Assembly (NCBI RefSeq): GCF_902506495.1
Contig: NZ_LR733264.1
Location: 1,539,312-1,603,311, forward strand
Direction of reading: 5' to 3'
DNA from: Pseudomonas sp. 8O
GTDB taxonomy: Bacteria; Pseudomonadota; Gammaproteobacteria; Pseudomonadales; Pseudomonadaceae
Length of the DNA: 64,000 nt
Made by a program: the position numbers and the translations under genes
Shown: positions 63,701 to 64,000 of the stretch, one piece after another
Layout of the letters: every line of letters starts with the position of its first letter
Numbering within the stretch: the stretch's first letter is position 1
Notes under the pieces: model-generated
Databases searched by the model: none
Told to the model about the DNA's origin: nothing
Seen by the model: only the letters and a program-made list of their open reading frames with translations

Positions 63701-64000
63701 TTCGAGGCGGGCGTCGAGATAGCCGCTGCTATCGGCCTCGACCTTCAGGCTGCGTTGCAATTCGCCGCCCACTTGCAGCGCCACCTGCCACGCCTTGCCA
63801 TCGACTTCCGGTAACTGCAGACGGCCACTCAGGGCCATCGGCCAATTGCCCTGCGGTGTCAGGTGACCGCTGACGTCCAGGCTCAGGTCATCGCGCTGCA
63901 GGGCCAGACGCTGCAGCTCCATGCCCTGCTCGTTCCAACTGGCGATCAGTTGGAGATCGCTCAGTTGCGCCTGGCCGTCCAGGCGCAGTTCGCCCAGCTG
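60710..64000 (-). CDS. tamB: TamB translocation/assembly module protein (N-terminus outside window)
   Basis: At least 1096 residues of TamB (DUF490/YtfN), the inner-membrane-anchored beta-helical bridge that pairs with TamA and is implicated in outer membrane protein assembly and phospholipid transport to the outer membrane. The frame stays open to the end of the window. The repeated short beta-strands, the C-terminal TamB domain (GRVHIGDNLDTRGELDLVKG, VVAGIRLSGSAEQPSTTVFA, SQEQALSYLVLGRPL) and the final DLFYRRDF are diagnostic. tamA would be expected just beyond the right edge. Confidence 0.93.
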   Translation of the reverse strand, partial: QLGELRLDGQAQLSDLQLIASWNEQGMELQRLALQRDDLSLDVSGHLTPQGNWPMALSGRLQLPEVDGKAWQVALQVGGELQRSLKVEADSSGYLDARLEGQVQALAEHLPAELRLTSQSFQASSALRQTLHLQTLTLSAKGDLSGGYRIDGSANLPAEEAPMPLTLRGRVDAKGADIELLRIEAEDQQHLQLTGVLAWSEAFQADATLDWLNFPWQRLYPLDQSPPVALQQLQAEVSYSEGNYLGNFAAQLQGPAGDFSLSSPVSGDLDQVSLPQVQLVAGQGRAEGVVKVGFAEGFDWQAMLQLRALDPGYWLAQMPGNLAGPLNTSGSFNAGALQATANIDLNGRLRGQPAQLQVKGAGAGEQWQLEQLLVRMGDNRISGNGSLDSRLRGQLKLALPRLGQLWPGLQGQMQGQLSLAGTLQAPQGQLALSGERLAFGDPSLRRLQLDATLDSRQQARIALNVRGIRIGDTYLGRLQADGRGDQRRQALEVELQGPLLQLALALDGNLNEQGDWRGRIASGRVQSGGQDWQLQQAATLERLASGRLNLGAHCWQAGDASLCGGQQRLMPQPSLDWRLENFPLASLQPWLPEDFAWQGRLDGQLKVDLPESGPNGQVVLDAGAGNLRIRQPDEEQWLDFPYDSLRLDSTLRPRRVESQLRFVSARLGELVLQAQIDPRPANKPVSGEFRLGGFDLAVLRPFVPMAEKLEGKLQGNGSITGHLLAPQINGQLRLDGGELSGSELPISLENLQLQALIAGEQVQLSGDWRSGEQGRGNLRGELTWREGLSGDLAVQGQRLPVKVEPYAELEVEPDLQLQLRAQRLAVSGKVGVPRGLISVRELPPSTVKVSGDARVVGSEVPEAEQGMGIAMDVDVEVGQDKLAFSGFGLTADLRGRVHIGDNLDTRGELDLVKGRYRAYGQRLTIRRARLLFTGPIDQPFLDVEAIRRVDTVVAGIRLSGSAEQPSTTVFAEPAMSQEQALSYLVLGRPLGQSAGDNSMLGQAALALGLAGSSSLTTSLANRLGIQDFQLDTEGSGVTTSVVASGNITERLSLRYGVGVFEPANTIALRYELSRRLYLEAASGLASSLDLFYRRDF

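Overview
The window comes from a Pseudomonas-type gammaproteobacterium. High GC, a monomeric NADP isocitrate dehydrogenase, a 531-residue isocitrate lyase, a fused nuoCD inside a 13-gene nuo operon, a MuxABC-OpmB-type efflux operon with two RND pumps, and REP-like palindromes all point there. From memory, the gene order on both flanks matches P. aeruginosa (roughly the idh-to-nuoN block on the left and the mux/tpx/tamB block on the right). The repeat families suggest a relative of the mendocina/oleovorans group rather than P. aeruginosa itself; I could not test this by search.

Layout. Positions 1-9.8 kb: the 3' part of idh, a Nudix hydrolase, mnmA-hflD, an EamA transporter, purB, the ribosomal oxygenase gene roxA, and an overlapping set of a GNAT acetyltransferase, a DUF7931-like protein and a secretin-N-domain protein. 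9.8-16.5 kb: isocitrate lyase behind a roughly 430-nt structured leader and a palindromic operator, a Tat-exported PhoX-like phosphatase with a possible Pho box, a small membrane-anchored helical protein and a pectinacetylesterase-like secreted hydrolase. 17.1-32.0 kb: complete respiratory complex I (nuoA-N). 32.2-48.3 kb (minus strand): a type VI secretion island. 48.7-50.8 kb: tam, divergent from an orphan TRAP solute-binding protein with a sigma-54 promoter. 50.8-59.8 kb: the mux-type efflux operon. 60.0-64.0 kb: tpx and the 3' part of tamB.

The T6SS island is the most interesting part. In transcription order it holds tssB, a short scar, vgrG, a small membrane protein, a phospholipase D effector of the Tle5/PldB type, three tandem Sel1-repeat lipoproteins that are the likely immunity proteins, two small exported proteins (DUF2388-like and DUF5329-like), a PAAR tip protein, a 401-residue membrane protein and a TssM-like protein. 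The scar keeps the ribosome binding site, start codon and about six codons of tssC, joined out of frame to the last ~65-70 codons of clpV. This is what a single deletion removing tssC through most of clpV would leave. The island is therefore best read as a former complete T6SS reduced to a VgrG/effector delivery cassette that would need a core machine encoded elsewhere.

Working together: idh and aceA set the TCA/glyoxylate branch; nuoA-N feeds electrons to the quinone pool; mnmA, roxA and hflD are translation and housekeeping genes; MuxABC-OpmB, Tpx and TamB serve the envelope and stress defence. Several palindromic repeats sit inside operons or at gene ends (near the Nudix gene, between nuoI and nuoJ, between muxB and muxC, at the end of tam).
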